From: Candidatus Neomarinimicrobiota bacterium
Lineage (GTDB): Bacteria > Fidelibacterota > Marinisomatia > Marinisomatales > TCS55
Length of the DNA stretch: 64,000 nt
Assembly: GCA_018651745.1 (NCBI GenBank)
Contig: JABIDL010000026.1
Location: 31,243-95,242, forward strand
Direction: 5' to 3'
Shown here: piece after piece, positions 1 through 9,465 of the stretch
Layout: the number at the start of each line of letters is the position of its first letter
How positions within the stretch are numbered: the stretch's first letter is position 1
Notes under the pieces: model-generated
The model's database searches: none
What the model was told of the DNA's origin: nothing
The model's input: the letters and a program-made list of their open reading frames with translations, nothing else
Translations under genes and position numbers: made by a program

Positions 1-2177
1 TGCATTGATTCCAAAACGTCTCCTACCGAGACAGAATCGGATAACACAAAATTCAAATCTCGTTCACTCACAGGGTATGCGTTGATTTGTTTGAATTGTG
101 TTGTTACATCTAATGCGTCCACAATCTGTTGGAATTCAAATTCGAATCCATAAATACCTCGTTTACCAGATTTGATTTTTTGAATAAATGATGTATTTAC
201 AATTCCTATCGTGCCAATATCATTTCCCGAAAGACGAATCGTTTGCGCATTGGAAAAAATATCCGATTTGCAAGGAAGAAATGCCAAATCTTGAATTCCA
301 AACCGGGCTGCAATAGAAGTAATCACACCTTTGACAACAAATAAAGATGATTTTATTTGCGTTGAATGATGGATATCCTTATCAGTCCAATTTCCATGAA
401 TGACTCCAGCCATTTTTAGTTTTTCATGAATTCCTTTAAGCCCTTTTTTCTTTTGGACAAAAACATTTCCAATTTCATAGAGTCTTAAATCTTGTCTGCC
501 ATTTGCAATATTGAAATCAATTTTTTGTATCAATCCCGGGATTAAGGTTGTTCTTAAAAATGCCATTTTTTCACTCAATGGATTCTTCATGGCAACAGGT
601 GTTTCCGCATGAGCGGATGCAATGCGTTTTGACTCTAATGAATTTGAATAACAATGTCCAAATCCAAACCCGGCCATAAATTGAACTACATCCTCAATGG
701 ATGCTTCCGGATCGGGTTTGCGAGATGAATGCACACCCGAAAAATGAACGCTCGATGGAACATTATCATACCCGTAAATTCGGATGATTTCTTCAATTAA
801 ATCAATTTCACGTTCTAAATCGGGCCGATAAGTTGGTATGTTACAAGACCACGATGAGGCATTCTTTTTTACAATCATCCCCAGTCCTTTTAACGTGTTT
901 GAAACATGGGCATCAGAAATCTTTTGTCCTGAAATCAAATCAAGCTCTGATCTTCTAAGTGTTACTGATGTTTGTTTGAATTTTTTTGGGTACGCATCAA
1001 TATAGCCTTTAATTGGATTTCCTCCTGCAAAATCAATGAGCAATTGAACCACCCGGTTATATGCAGCTACGCATCCGTTAATATCAGCGCCTCTTTCAAA
1101 TCTGCGTGATGCTTCTGTTCTCAGTCCTAATGATTTTGCGCCTTTTCGAATTGTAATGGGATCAAAATAAGCACTTTCAATTAAAATAGAAGTTGTATCT
1201 TTTGTAACACCGGAATCTTCTCCACCCATAATTCCGGCGATTGCTAATGGATTTTTTCCATCGGTAATGAGACAATGGTCTGGGTTGAATGTATATTTTT
1301 CTCCGTCTAAACCAAGGATTGATTCACCCTTTTTTGCCTTGCGGACCTGAATTGCTTTCCCGGGAATTTTATCAAGATCAAACATATGTGTTGGATGACC
1401 GAATTCCAGTAAAACAAAATTAGATATATCTACCACATTGTTAATACTCCTCAAACCGGCGGCTTTTAGTTTTGTCACCATCCATTCCGGAGATGGCCCC
1501 ACCGTTATTTCATTTACAATTCCGGCGATATATCTTGGGCAACCAATTTTGTCATCAATCGTAACTGAAATATGATCCTTCGATGGACTAACTGCTTTAT
1601 GAACCGGTGATGTTGGAATTGTTAGTGTTCGACCGGTTTTTACCGCTAAATCTCGAGCTACTCCAATATGTGACAGCGCATCCGAACGATTTGGGGTCAA
1701 ATCCAAATCGATAGCACTGAATTCACTTTTGAGCCATTTAGAAATAGAAGTTCCGATTTTTAAATTGTCTGGTAATTCCATAATACCTTCATGCTCATCT
1801 GAAATCCCCAGCTCCCTTTCGGAACAAATCATGCCGGTACTTTCTATTCCGCGAATCGTTACTTTTTTCAATATAAACCCACCGGGAAGTGATGATCCAA
1901 CCGGCGCAAATGGAATGGAAAGGTTTTCACGAACATTCGGGGCACCACAAACAACTTCGACTGATTGCGAACCGTCAAAAACGGTCACCAAAGATAGTTT
2001 ATCTGCATTTGGGTGTTTTCGCACAGATGTTATTTTCCCGACAATCAATCCCTTAACTTCACTAAAATTAGATGAAATTTCCGCTTCTAACCCCAGCATT
2101 GTTAGCATTTCAGAAAGATCTTCAAGCGATTCATTTACTTTAACATAATCGCTTAGCCAGCTAGTTGAAATTCGCAT
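1..2177 (-). CDS. pheT: Phenylalanyl-tRNA synthetase beta subunit (3' end cut by the window)
   Basis: Beta subunit of the alpha2-beta2 PheRS, which charges tRNA-Phe and carries the editing site. The minus frame stays open from ATG at 2177 to the left edge, about 725 codons of a usual ~800. The N-terminus holds an EMAP/Myf-type tRNA-binding domain (roughly residues 40-150, with VVCGAPNVRENL). B3/4 and B5 regions follow, and the last readable residues (RDLNFVLSDSVSVGDVLE) match the start of the C-terminal FDX-ACB domain, so only about the last 75 residues are missing. The start codon overlaps the pheS stop by one base (TGATG), which indicates translational coupling. The identification is secure. 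Confidence 0.95.
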   Translation of the reverse strand, partial: MRISTSWLSDYVKVNESLEDLSEMLTMLGLEAEISSNFSEVKGLIVGKITSVRKHPNADKLSLVTVFDGSQSVEVVCGAPNVRENLSIPFAPVGSSLPGGFILKKVTIRGIESTGMICSERELGISDEHEGIMELPDNLKIGTSISKWLKSEFSAIDLDLTPNRSDALSHIGVARDLAVKTGRTLTIPTSPVHKAVSPSKDHISVTIDDKIGCPRYIAGIVNEITVGPSPEWMVTKLKAAGLRSINNVVDISNFVLLEFGHPTHMFDLDKIPGKAIQVRKAKKGESILGLDGEKYTFNPDHCLITDGKNPLAIAGIMGGEDSGVTKDTTSILIESAYFDPITIRKGAKSLGLRTEASRRFERGADINGCVAAYNRVVQLLIDFAGGNPIKGYIDAYPKKFKQTSVTLRRSELDLISGQKISDAHVSNTLKGLGMIVKKNASSWSCNIPTYRPDLEREIDLIEEIIRIYGYDNVPSSVHFSGVHSSRKPDPEASIEDVVQFMAGFGFGHCYSNSLESKRIASAHAETPVAMKNPLSEKMAFLRTTLIPGLIQKIDFNIANGRQDLRLYEIGNVFVQKKKGLKGIHEKLKMAGVIHGNWTDKDIHHSTQIKSSLFVVKGVITSIAARFGIQDLAFLPCKSDIFSNAQTIRLSGNDIGTIGIVNTSFIQKIKSGKRGIYGFEFEFQQIVDALDVTTQFKQINAYPVSERDLNFVLSDSVSVGDVLESM

Positions 2178-3169
2178 CAGAATTGCTCCAAAAAGCGTAA
2201 ATCACCTTGATAAAATAAACGAATGTCATCAATGCCATACTTCAACATAGCGATGCGTTCAATTCCCATTCCAAACGCATATCCATGCCAAATTTTAGGA
2301 TCGTATCCAACATTAGTAAATACCTCAGGATCCACCATTCCGCAACCCAATATTTCTAACCATTCACCTCTGGATTCGCTCCAAATATCCATTTCAGCAC
2401 TTGGTTCGGTAAAAGGAAAAAAACTTGGTCGGAATCTCATTTTCACATCATCCCCAAAACATCTTTTTACGAATAATTCCAATGTACCTTTCAAATCTGG
2501 AAAGGAAACATTTTTATCTACATACAATCCTTCAACCTGATGAAATAAGCAATAGCTCTTAAAGCTGATGGCCTCATTTCGGTACACTCTCCCAGGTACA
2601 ATATAACGAAGCGGTGGATTCTGATTTTCCATCAGATGGATTTGCACATTGGAAGTATGCGTTCTAAGGACTGTATTATCGTCAACGAAAAAAGTGTCCT
2701 GCATATCTCTCGCTGGATGATGCTTTGGAATATTTAGCGCCTGGAAATTATGATAATCATCATCAATTTCAGGACCGTATGCTACCGAAAACCCAATTGA
2801 AATAAAGATGTCTTTTATTTCTTTTAAGATTTGATGAAGCGGATGAATTGATCCTGTAGAAAAATTGAATCCTGGTAGTGAATAATCGATTCGCTGATCT
2901 TCATCCGCTTGGTCATCGATATCATCAGCGCCCGATATTTCCTTAAAGGCGTTCGATAGCTCGTCCCTCAATGAATTAAGCTGTTGACCAAATTTAGGTC
3001 GATCAGAAGGATCGGCATCCTTCAATTGCTGAAATAATGATGCAATTTCCCCTTTTCGCCCAAAATATCGGACACGCAACAATTCTTGTTCCTGAGGATC
3101 GGTCGGAAATTTCTCGACATCTGCCAAAAATGATTTCTTGACAGATTCAATGGACCGCTTAAGATCCAT
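2177..3169 (-). CDS. pheS: Phenylalanyl-tRNA synthetase alpha subunit
   Basis: Catalytic alpha subunit of PheRS, a class II aminoacyl-tRNA synthetase. At 330 residues it has the family's normal length. An N-terminal coiled-coil tRNA-binding arm covers about residues 1-90. Class II motif 2 lies around FHQVEGLYVDKN, and motif 3 is in the C-terminal segment FGMGIERIAMLKYGIDDIR. The ATG follows the rplT stop with no gap, and the stop overlaps the pheT start by one base, so the three genes form a tightly coupled unit. Confidence 0.97.
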   Translation of the reverse strand: MDLKRSIESVKKSFLADVEKFPTDPQEQELLRVRYFGRKGEIASLFQQLKDADPSDRPKFGQQLNSLRDELSNAFKEISGADDIDDQADEDQRIDYSLPGFNFSTGSIHPLHQILKEIKDIFISIGFSVAYGPEIDDDYHNFQALNIPKHHPARDMQDTFFVDDNTVLRTHTSNVQIHLMENQNPPLRYIVPGRVYRNEAISFKSYCLFHQVEGLYVDKNVSFPDLKGTLELFVKRCFGDDVKMRFRPSFFPFTEPSAEMDIWSESRGEWLEILGCGMVDPEVFTNVGYDPKIWHGYAFGMGIERIAMLKYGIDDIRLFYQGDLRFLEQF

Positions 3170-3517
3170 TTAACCCTGAACGGTTTTTACGAGCTCAGCA
3201 AAAGCATCAGGTTCTCTGACCGCTAAATCAGCCAGAACTTTTCTGTCCAGTTCGATTCCTTTATTTTTCAGACCGGCTATGAAAACGGAATATGAAATTC
3301 CATTCAATCGAGTCGCTGCATTTATTCTTGTAATCCACAGGCGTCGGAACTGGCGTTTTCTTTGGCGGCGGTCACGGTAGGCGTATGTACCTGCTCTAAC
3401 CACAGCATCTTTGGCCGCTTTATAGGTGCGGCTCCGGGCACCATAGTAGCCCTTGGCCTGCTTTACGATTTTTCTGTGCCGACGATGTCGTGGAACAGAT
3501 GAGTTTGCTCTTGGCAT
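3170..3517 (-). CDS. rplT: 50S ribosomal protein L20
   Basis: Early-binding large-subunit protein needed for 50S assembly, and in other bacteria a translational repressor of its own operon. It has 115 residues, the normal length, with the very basic N-terminal tail ([20 protein letters not shown]) that threads into 23S rRNA and the globular C-terminus typical of L20. A good Shine-Dalgarno (AGGAG) precedes the ATG. It sits between rpmI and pheS in the canonical infC-rpmI-rplT order. Confidence 0.97.
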   Translation of the reverse strand: MPRANSSVPRHRRHRKIVKQAKGYYGARSRTYKAAKDAVVRAGTYAYRDRRQRKRQFRRLWITRINAATRLNGISYSVFIAGLKNKGIELDRKVLADLAVREPDAFAELVKTVQG

Positions 3518-3531
3518 GATGTATCTCCTAT

Positions 3532-3726
3532 TTAACTTTCGATCATACGTTTAACTCGTTTTTCCGTTGATTTTGAAACAAGTCCTGTTTTTCGCATTTT
3601 TCGTTTCGCATCTTTAGAACGGCGAATTAGCATATGTCTATGGTTTGCTTTATTTCTCTTTAACTTCCCGGTGCCGGTTTTTCCAAACCGTTTTGTTGCA
3701 CCACTACGAGTTTTTTGTTTAGGCAT
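3532..3726 (-). CDS. rpmI: 50S ribosomal protein L35
   Basis: Small, highly basic large-subunit protein of 64 residues. It begins [20 protein letters not shown], the conserved L35 start, and carries the [16 protein letters not shown] core. It lies 11 bases downstream of infC and 14 bases upstream of rplT, in the usual order, so it is almost certainly cotranscribed and coregulated with both. Confidence 0.96.
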   Translation of the reverse strand: MPKQKTRSGATKRFGKTGTGKLKRNKANHRHMLIRRSKDAKRKMRKTGLVSKSTEKRVKRMIES

Positions 3727-3737
3727 TAGTTTCTCTC

Positions 3738-4250
3738 CTATTTTTGAGTCAGCACAACATTCATGCGCCGACCTTCTAAATCTGTCTGTTTTTCTATTTC
3801 CGAAATATCTTCTAGCATTTGAACTACACGTTCAAGAATGTCCATCCCAAGATCAACTCGAGATAATTCTCTTCCACGGAACATAATTGTGACCTTTAAT
3901 TTATTACCTTCCAGCAAAAATTTCCTTCCTTGATTTACTTTTGTCATCAAGTCATTTTCACTGATAGCAGGGCGGATTCTAATCTCTTTTATTTTTATGA
4001 TATGTTGCTTCTTTTTACTCTGGTGAGCCTTTTTCTTTTGCTCATATTTCAATTTCCCATAATTCAGAAGTTTACAGACAGGAGGGTTGGTATTTCCACC
4101 AACCTGGACCAAGTCAAGATTTACATCTTCTGCCTTTTCAATCGCTTCTTCAATGGAAACAACACCTAATTGTTCTCCGGTTTCACTTATCAGTCTAACC
4201 TCTTTTGACTGAATAGCCTCGTTTATTCGCAACTCTTTTTTCTTACTGAT
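3738..4250 (-). CDS. infC: Translation initiation factor IF-3, with a probable AUC start codon
   Basis: IF-3 binds the 30S subunit, prevents premature 50S joining and proofreads the start codon. The N-domain (RINEAIQSKEVRLI, DLVQVGGNTNPPVCKLLNYG) is followed by the basic linker and the C-domain (IKEIRIRPAISENDL, FRGRELSRVDLGMDIL, EGRRMNVVL). The frame can be extended to an ATG at 4268 inside thrS, but that codon has no ribosome site. An AAAGGAG at 4265-4259 lies eight bases before an in-frame ATC at 4250-4248. Starting there gives 170 residues beginning (M)SKKKELRINEAI. Known infC genes use AUU, AUC or AUA, which allows autoregulation. Identity is certain; the start is well supported. Confidence 0.95.
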   Translation of the reverse strand: MSKKKELRINEAIQSKEVRLISETGEQLGVVSIEEAIEKAEDVNLDLVQVGGNTNPPVCKLLNYGKLKYEQKKKAHQSKKKQHIIKIKEIRIRPAISENDLMTKVNQGRKFLLEGNKLKVTIMFRGRELSRVDLGMDILERVVQMLEDISEIEKQTDLEGRRMNVVLTQK

Positions 4251-6189
4251 ACAATGGTCTCCTTTCATTGATTTCTTGTTTCAAATCTTTTATTAATGCA
4301 TTGAATTCGATTGATCCCTTATCCCCAATTAATCTTCTTCTAACAGAAACTGTCTCAGATTGGGATTCTTTTTCGCCAATTATTAGCATCACATTTATTT
4401 TTTGCAATTCGGCATGGCGAATTTTAGTTCCTATTTTATCCGGTCTTTTATCAAGGGTCACTCGAAATCCTTCAGATTTAAATGATTTCATTACTTTCTT
4501 GGCATATAAATCAGCTTTTTCTGACACGGTTAGAATAGTCACCTGTATTGGCGCAAGCCACAGTGGAAAGTCACCTTTATAATGTTCAATTAAAAAACCA
4601 ATGAACCGTTCGTGTGTGCTTAAAGGTGCCCGATGAATGCATAAAGGTGTTTGATCTTTACCGTCCGAATCGATATAGGTGAGACCAAATCGTTCGGGAA
4701 TTGCAAAATCTACCTGATTGGTTGCCAAGGTAAATTCTTTTCCAATTGCGCTCCAAACTTGGACATCTATTTTGGGACCATAAAAAGCTGATTCGCCTGG
4801 AACTTCTATAAAATTGATTTCACCGTCAGCCAATGCTTCTTTTACTAAATTTTCTGTTTTAACCCATAATGCCGGGTCATTGACATATTTTTTTCCTAAA
4901 CCTTCTTCGTTATGAAGACTTAATCTCATTTCATATTTTTCAATCCCAAAAATGTCAAAATATTTTAAATAAAGATTACACACGGCTAAAAACTCATCTT
5001 TAAATTGATTTTCGGTGCAATATATATGGGCATCATTCATTTGCATACTCCTAACGCGCATCAATCCAAATAATTGCCCGGATTTTTCATATCTGTAACA
5101 AGTTCCATATTCGGAAAACCGCACAGGCAAATCCTTATAACTACGCTGTTCAGATGCAAATACTTTATGATGATGTGGGCAATTCATCGGTTTAACATAA
5201 TAGTCGGTTCCGTCCACATTCATCGCAGGATACATATTTTCTTTATAATGTTCCAAATGACCGGATTTTTCGTACAAAGTTCCTTTGGTCAAATGTGGTG
5301 TTCTAATTCTATCATAACCCGCTACGGTTTCTACCTCTTTTGCAAGTTTTTCCAATTCGTCTATTATGGCAGTGCCATTTGGAAGCCAAAGTGGCAATCC
5401 CGGTCCAATTTCTTCATCAAATGTAAAAAGTTTTAATTCTTTTCCTATTTTTCGATGATCTCGTTTTTTCGCTTCCTCTAAAAAGGCTAAATATTCATTT
5501 AATTGTTTCTTTGTGCTGAAAGCGGTTCCGTAAATGCGCTGTAGCATTTTATTATTCTCATCACCTCGCCAATATGCGCCTGAAGTATCAAGTAATTTAA
5601 AATATTTTATCCTGCCGGTTGAAGGAGCATGCGGCCCACGACATAGGTCAAAAAATTCTCCCTGAGTGTATATAGAAACTTTTTCATCCTCAGGTAATTC
5701 GTCGAGGATTTCCACTTTATAAGGTTCATTCATTTCCGAAAATATCTTAATTGCTTCTGTACGACTGAGTTCTTTTCTTGTTATAGTTAAGTTCTTTTTA
5801 GAAATTTCGTGCATCTTGGCTTCAATTTTAGGAAGATCGCTTTCTGAAAAATCCTCCTCAAAATCAATGTCATAATAAAATCGGTTCTCTATGGTTGGAC
5901 CAATGGATAATTTCGCATTGGGATATAACTCCATGACAGCCTGTGCTAATAGATGCGCTGCACTATGAAGAAGTACTTCGTGTCCGGCCTCACTCTCGCC
6001 TTTGATCACTACAAAATCAACATCTTTGTCAATCGGGATGGATAAATCAATTAATGCACCATTTACTTCAGCTACAACAGCAGCTATTGCCAACCCCGGT
6101 CCTATGGATTCGCAGATTTGCATTCCCGTTGTCCCAGACGGGAAAGTTTTTGTGGTTTTATCGGGCAATGTTATGGTGATGTCACTCAT
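4243..6189 (-). CDS. thrS: Threonyl-tRNA synthetase
   Basis: Class II synthetase that charges tRNA-Thr; 648 residues, the full family length. Domains in order: TGS (about 1-64); the editing/SAD domain (HSAAHLLAQAVMELYPNAKL and FFDLCRGPHAPSTG); the catalytic core, including the zinc-site motif PMNCPHHHKVF and motif 3 with CIHRAPLSTHERFIGFLIEH; and the C-terminal anticodon-binding domain (VTILTVSEKADLYAKKV). The start is ATG at 6189. The last codons overlap the infC ribosome site, so thrS termination and infC initiation are physically linked. Confidence 0.97.
   Translation of the reverse strand: MSDITITLPDKTTKTFPSGTTGMQICESIGPGLAIAAVVAEVNGALIDLSIPIDKDVDFVVIKGESEAGHEVLLHSAAHLLAQAVMELYPNAKLSIGPTIENRFYYDIDFEEDFSESDLPKIEAKMHEISKKNLTITRKELSRTEAIKIFSEMNEPYKVEILDELPEDEKVSIYTQGEFFDLCRGPHAPSTGRIKYFKLLDTSGAYWRGDENNKMLQRIYGTAFSTKKQLNEYLAFLEEAKKRDHRKIGKELKLFTFDEEIGPGLPLWLPNGTAIIDELEKLAKEVETVAGYDRIRTPHLTKGTLYEKSGHLEHYKENMYPAMNVDGTDYYVKPMNCPHHHKVFASEQRSYKDLPVRFSEYGTCYRYEKSGQLFGLMRVRSMQMNDAHIYCTENQFKDEFLAVCNLYLKYFDIFGIEKYEMRLSLHNEEGLGKKYVNDPALWVKTENLVKEALADGEINFIEVPGESAFYGPKIDVQVWSAIGKEFTLATNQVDFAIPERFGLTYIDSDGKDQTPLCIHRAPLSTHERFIGFLIEHYKGDFPLWLAPIQVTILTVSEKADLYAKKVMKSFKSEGFRVTLDKRPDKIGTKIRHAELQKINVMLIIGEKESQSETVSVRRRLIGDKGSIEFNALIKDLKQEINERRPLYQ
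4248..4265 (-). promoter_or_regulatory. Ribosome binding site and rare AUC start of infC
   Basis: Read on the minus strand: AAAGGAG (4265-4259), an eight-base spacer, then ATC (4250-4248) in frame with IF-3. No ATG, GTG or TTG in this frame lies at a workable distance from the Shine-Dalgarno. The ATG at 4268 overlaps this sequence and has none of its own. IF-3 discriminates against such codons, so this is the expected site of autogenous control. The site also overlaps the thrS stop codon at 4245-4243. Confidence 0.8.
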
Positions 6190-6314
6190 GGGTAAAAAAT
6201 TCGGATGAATAGTTACAAAATAATGTCAAAATAAATGAACGGACTTAGGTGCAAGTTCACTGAGAACAATAAATGTTGTGATATGTTGATAATATTACCA
6301 TCTTAAATTTCGTG

Positions 6315-6388
6315 TGGGCGATACTGGACTTGAACCAGTGACCTCTTGCATGTCAAGCAAGCACTCTAACCACCTGAGCTAATCGCCC
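6315..6388 (-). tRNA. tRNA-Val (anticodon GAC)
   Basis: A 74-base cloverleaf on the minus strand. The acceptor stem is GGGCGAT paired with ATCGCCC, with discriminator A at 6315. The D arm contains AGCTCAGGTGGTTAGAG. The anticodon stem CTTGC/GCAAG closes the loop TTGACAT, so the anticodon is GAC (valine). The T arm contains GGTTCAAGTCC. CCA is not encoded. It lies 125 bases upstream of thrS in the same orientation. Confidence 0.96.
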
Positions 6389-6492
6389 TAATGAATTCGT
6401 TTCGATAACAATAGAATATGGTGTCGAAAAATTCGGTGGAATCTATAATAAATTTGAATTCTGCGTAATTGATTTTCAAAAGAAAATTAACA

Positions 6493-8136
6493 TTAATTTG
6501 GAATAGAAAACGTTCCGTTATATGCTACTTGATTAGATAAAATACTCATCGCTTTTTGTACAACAACATCATTTTTTAATGATTCTCGAATGCGAGATTC
6601 TGTCCCACCGAATAAACCCGCAAATTCTAGAAATAATCCTCTTTCCAATTCATTAAGTTCATTATTAAAAAGAGCATTTTCGGATTCAATTATTACTTCC
6701 TCCGCCTTGGTAAAAGCAAAATGCAATTTCGAATTACCTTCAGTATAATCTTCTAGTTTTTTCCACGCATCACGAAATTGATTTTCACCAGGCAATGCCA
6801 CATCTACCTCTTGTTCTTCAATAAAAGTATGAAATTTTATGAGCAAACTTTCATCATTTACAACTTGGTCAAATGATCTATAAAGATGTTTATGTTTTTG
6901 AGCATATGAAAAGAAAATGCCTTTGCGCAAACACTCTTGGGTAAGGGGTGGAAGTTCTTCAGAATCAACTTCGTGATCAGGATGAATTCCTCCTCCACCC
7001 TTAACTGCTCTTCCGCCTTTTGTAGAAAATATACTATCTTCCTCGGCGATTTGTATCACAATATCTTCATCCACATAATCCGATTTTTGTATCAGGCGAC
7101 CGCTTGGGATATAATATTTTGCGGTTGTTATTTTTAAAGATCTTGTCGGATCTAAGGAAAACACAGATTGCACCAATCCTTTTCCAAAAGATGATTGACC
7201 AATGATAATTCCCCGATCTAAATCTTGAAAAGCACCTGCTACAATTTCACTTGCGGATGCACTCCCTTCATTAATCAGAATAGCAATTTTTATATTTCTC
7301 GATACCGAAATCGGGCGACGAGCGTGATACGTTTTGTTTGATGCTTTCGTCCTTCCCCTTGTGGTAAGAAGCAATTCACCTTTTGGAATGAAAATATCCA
7401 TAATATCAATCGCAGCTGCGAGTAATCCTCCGGGGTTATCTCTAAGATCTAAAATAATTTCAGAAACATCTTCTTTTTCCAACGAACGCAAAGCTTGTTG
7501 AATTTCTGTCGGAGCATTTTTAGAAAAGCGTGTCAGTCTGATGTACCCAGTAGATTCATTTAACATCCCCGAATAGGAAACATTTTTTACATGAATATCT
7601 TCACGGGTTAAAGCAAATTCTAACGGATGATCAGATCCGTATCGCTCGATTGTTAGAACAACAACCGATCCTTTGATTCCACGAATTAATTTTGCCGCAT
7701 CGTCTAAGGAAAGTTCTATTGCAATGTTATCATCAATTTTGGTTATGATATCGCCGCTGATAATGCCGGATCTTTTTGCAGGAGAATCGTCAAATGGGGC
7801 AATAACTGTCAGTTGGTCACTGCGTCGACTCAGTTGAATTCCAACACCTCCATATTGGCCCTTAGACAACAATTCAATTCCATCTCTTTCATTTTCTTCT
7901 AAATAAACGGTATATGGGTCTAATTCTGATAGCAGATTTCGAAGAGTAGCGCTTGTATAAACATCGGTATCAAGTTGATCTACATAATTGGTTAAAAGGT
8001 ATTTATAGGCCTCATTAATCAACCTTTGGGATTTAGCAATTTTTCGATAGAGGTCTGAGCTGGTAAATGCAACGGAAATAATAGCAATAAACGCAATTCC
8101 ACCGGCAAGGATTTTAAATGACTTTTTGGATTTCAT
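6493..8136 (-). CDS. C-terminal processing protease, family S41 (CtpA/Prc-like)
   Basis: Periplasmic serine protease with a Ser-Lys dyad that trims or degrades proteins from their C-terminus; 547 residues. An N-terminal hydrophobic segment (about 8-26) is a signal peptide or anchor. A PDZ domain covers about 92-170 (GQYGGVGIQLSRR...SGIISGDIITKIDD). The S41 core has DLRDNPGG (230-237), the nucleophile region GSASASEI (291-298) and the lysine region SFGKG (316-320). The 220-residue C-terminal tail is poorly recognisable beyond a helical character. It follows tmk by nine bases and may be cotranscribed with it. Confidence 0.92.
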   Translation of the reverse strand: MKSKKSFKILAGGIAFIAIISVAFTSSDLYRKIAKSQRLINEAYKYLLTNYVDQLDTDVYTSATLRNLLSELDPYTVYLEENERDGIELLSKGQYGGVGIQLSRRSDQLTVIAPFDDSPAKRSGIISGDIITKIDDNIAIELSLDDAAKLIRGIKGSVVVLTIERYGSDHPLEFALTREDIHVKNVSYSGMLNESTGYIRLTRFSKNAPTEIQQALRSLEKEDVSEIILDLRDNPGGLLAAAIDIMDIFIPKGELLLTTRGRTKASNKTYHARRPISVSRNIKIAILINEGSASASEIVAGAFQDLDRGIIIGQSSFGKGLVQSVFSLDPTRSLKITTAKYYIPSGRLIQKSDYVDEDIVIQIAEEDSIFSTKGGRAVKGGGGIHPDHEVDSEELPPLTQECLRKGIFFSYAQKHKHLYRSFDQVVNDESLLIKFHTFIEEQEVDVALPGENQFRDAWKKLEDYTEGNSKLHFAFTKAEEVIIESENALFNNELNELERGLFLEFAGLFGGTESRIRESLKNDVVVQKAMSILSNQVAYNGTFSIPN

Positions 8137-8144
8137 AACGTCTT

Positions 8145-8777
8145 CTAACCTACAATATTTCTTCGGTTTATTTCCTCTATAATTTTTTGATGAATTTCTT
8201 CTACTGAATCATATCCATTCATCACAATAATTCTATTTGATTCCTTTTCAGCGAGAGACATATAGACTTCTCTCACTTTCGCCTGGAACTCAACCCCTCC
8301 CTCTTCAATTCTATCTGAATCAGTTTGTTTTCTCCTTGCGGCCTCTTCGGGTAAAATATCAACAAAAAAAGTGATATTGGGTACCAACCTTTCCGTTGCA
8401 AACTGATTTAATTTATGTAACCACGATATATCTATGCCCCTACCGCCTCCTTGATAAGCAACAGTTGAATCAATATAGCGATCCGCAATTACACATTTCC
8501 CTGATTCTAAATTTGGAACAATGGTCTCGTCTGTTAATTGTGCTCTGCTAGCCACCATAAGTAACACTTCAGTTCTATCCGTTAGTTCTCGGCGGTCTGT
8601 GCTAAGGAGCACTTGGCGAATTTCTTCAGAAATGGTTGTGCCACCGGGTTCACGGACCAGAATTGTGTTTTTGCCGCAACCATTCAAATATTCCAATAAT
8701 AGCTTCGCTTGGGTACTTTTGCCACATCCGTCAATACCCTCAAAGGTGATAAAAATCCCTTTAGACGAAATAGACAT
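8145..8777 (-). CDS. tmk: Thymidylate kinase
   Basis: Phosphorylates dTMP to dTDP, the last dedicated step toward dTTP. The P-loop is FEGIDGCGKSTQAKLL, followed by the DRY-type motif DRYIDSTVAYQGGGRG and a LID region around PEEAARRKQTDSDRIE. I place the start at ATG 8777 (210 residues, MSISSKGIFITFEG) because GGAAGG lies nine bases upstream. An ATG 18 bases further up has no ribosome site. The gene overlaps the 3' end of rsmI by 17 bases. Confidence 0.94.
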   Translation of the reverse strand: MSISSKGIFITFEGIDGCGKSTQAKLLLEYLNGCGKNTILVREPGGTTISEEIRQVLLSTDRRELTDRTEVLLMVASRAQLTDETIVPNLESGKCVIADRYIDSTVAYQGGGRGIDISWLHKLNQFATERLVPNITFFVDILPEEAARRKQTDSDRIEEGGVEFQAKVREVYMSLAEKESNRIIVMNGYDSVEEIHQKIIEEINRRNIVG

Positions 8778-9465
8778 TCTTATCATCCTTCCCAATCAAT
8801 AATGTAAACTCTCCCTTTGGCTTTTTCTGATTAAAATGAGATTTGAGTTCAGAAACGGTTCCTCGAATAATTTCTTCGTGCATTTTTGTCATTTCTCTCG
8901 CGGCTACAGCCGGTCTATTTCCAAGTATTTCTTCAATGTCGCCTAAGGTACGAAGCATTCGATGAGGACTTTCATAAAAAATTAATGTTCCTTGGTAATC
9001 TTTTACTTTTTTCAATCTTGCTTTCCGTCCCTTTTTTGAAGGCAAAAACCCCTCAAAAAGAAATCGATCAGTCGGCAGTCCGGAAACCACCAAACCGGCG
9101 ATTGCGGCTGAAGCGCCAGGAATAGTTTCAATCGTACAATGGTCATCAATCGCCGCCCGAATTAATTTATATGCGGGATCGCTGATACCAGGAGTGCCGG
9201 CATCGGTGACTAGAGCAATCGAATTTCCATCGTTCAGTGTATTCAATAATTTTGGAATTCGAGTAAATTTATTGTGTTCGTAATAACTTACAGTCGGCAC
9301 AGAAATAGAATAATGATTCAATAATTTTCGCGTATGCCTCGTATCTTCTGCAGCGACAAGCGATACAGATCCCAAAACTTCAACCGCGCGAAAAGAAATA
9401 TCTCCTAGATTTCCAATTGGTGTAGCAACGATGTATAAAATTCCCTTTGATCCTGTAGGGTTCAC
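8761..9465 (-). CDS. rsmI: 16S rRNA (cytidine-1402-2'-O)-methyltransferase
   Basis: SAM-dependent enzyme that 2'-O-methylates C1402 in the decoding centre. Recognised from the tetrapyrrole-methylase fold: ILYIVATPIGNLGDISFRA at the start, AAEDTRHTRKLL, ALVTDAGTPGISDPAYKLI, and FYESPHRMLRTL toward the end. It has 234 residues, somewhat short because it lacks the extra C-terminal domain of the E. coli enzyme. It starts with GTG overlapping the stop codon of the upstream aminotransferase (GTGA), so translation is coupled. Confidence 0.93.
   Translation of the reverse strand: MNPTGSKGILYIVATPIGNLGDISFRAVEVLGSVSLVAAEDTRHTRKLLNHYSISVPTVSYYEHNKFTRIPKLLNTLNDGNSIALVTDAGTPGISDPAYKLIRAAIDDHCTIETIPGASAAIAGLVVSGLPTDRFLFEGFLPSKKGRKARLKKVKDYQGTLIFYESPHRMLRTLGDIEEILGNRPAVAAREMTKMHEEIIRGTVSELKSHFNQKKPKGEFTLLIGKDDKNVYFV

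Noticed and set aside
6190..6314. T-box riboswitch or clear promoter ahead of thrS
   Set aside because: Only 125 bases separate thrS from tRNA-Val and no T-box sequence is seen. A TTGACA at 6229-6224 has no matching -10 box at a proper distance.
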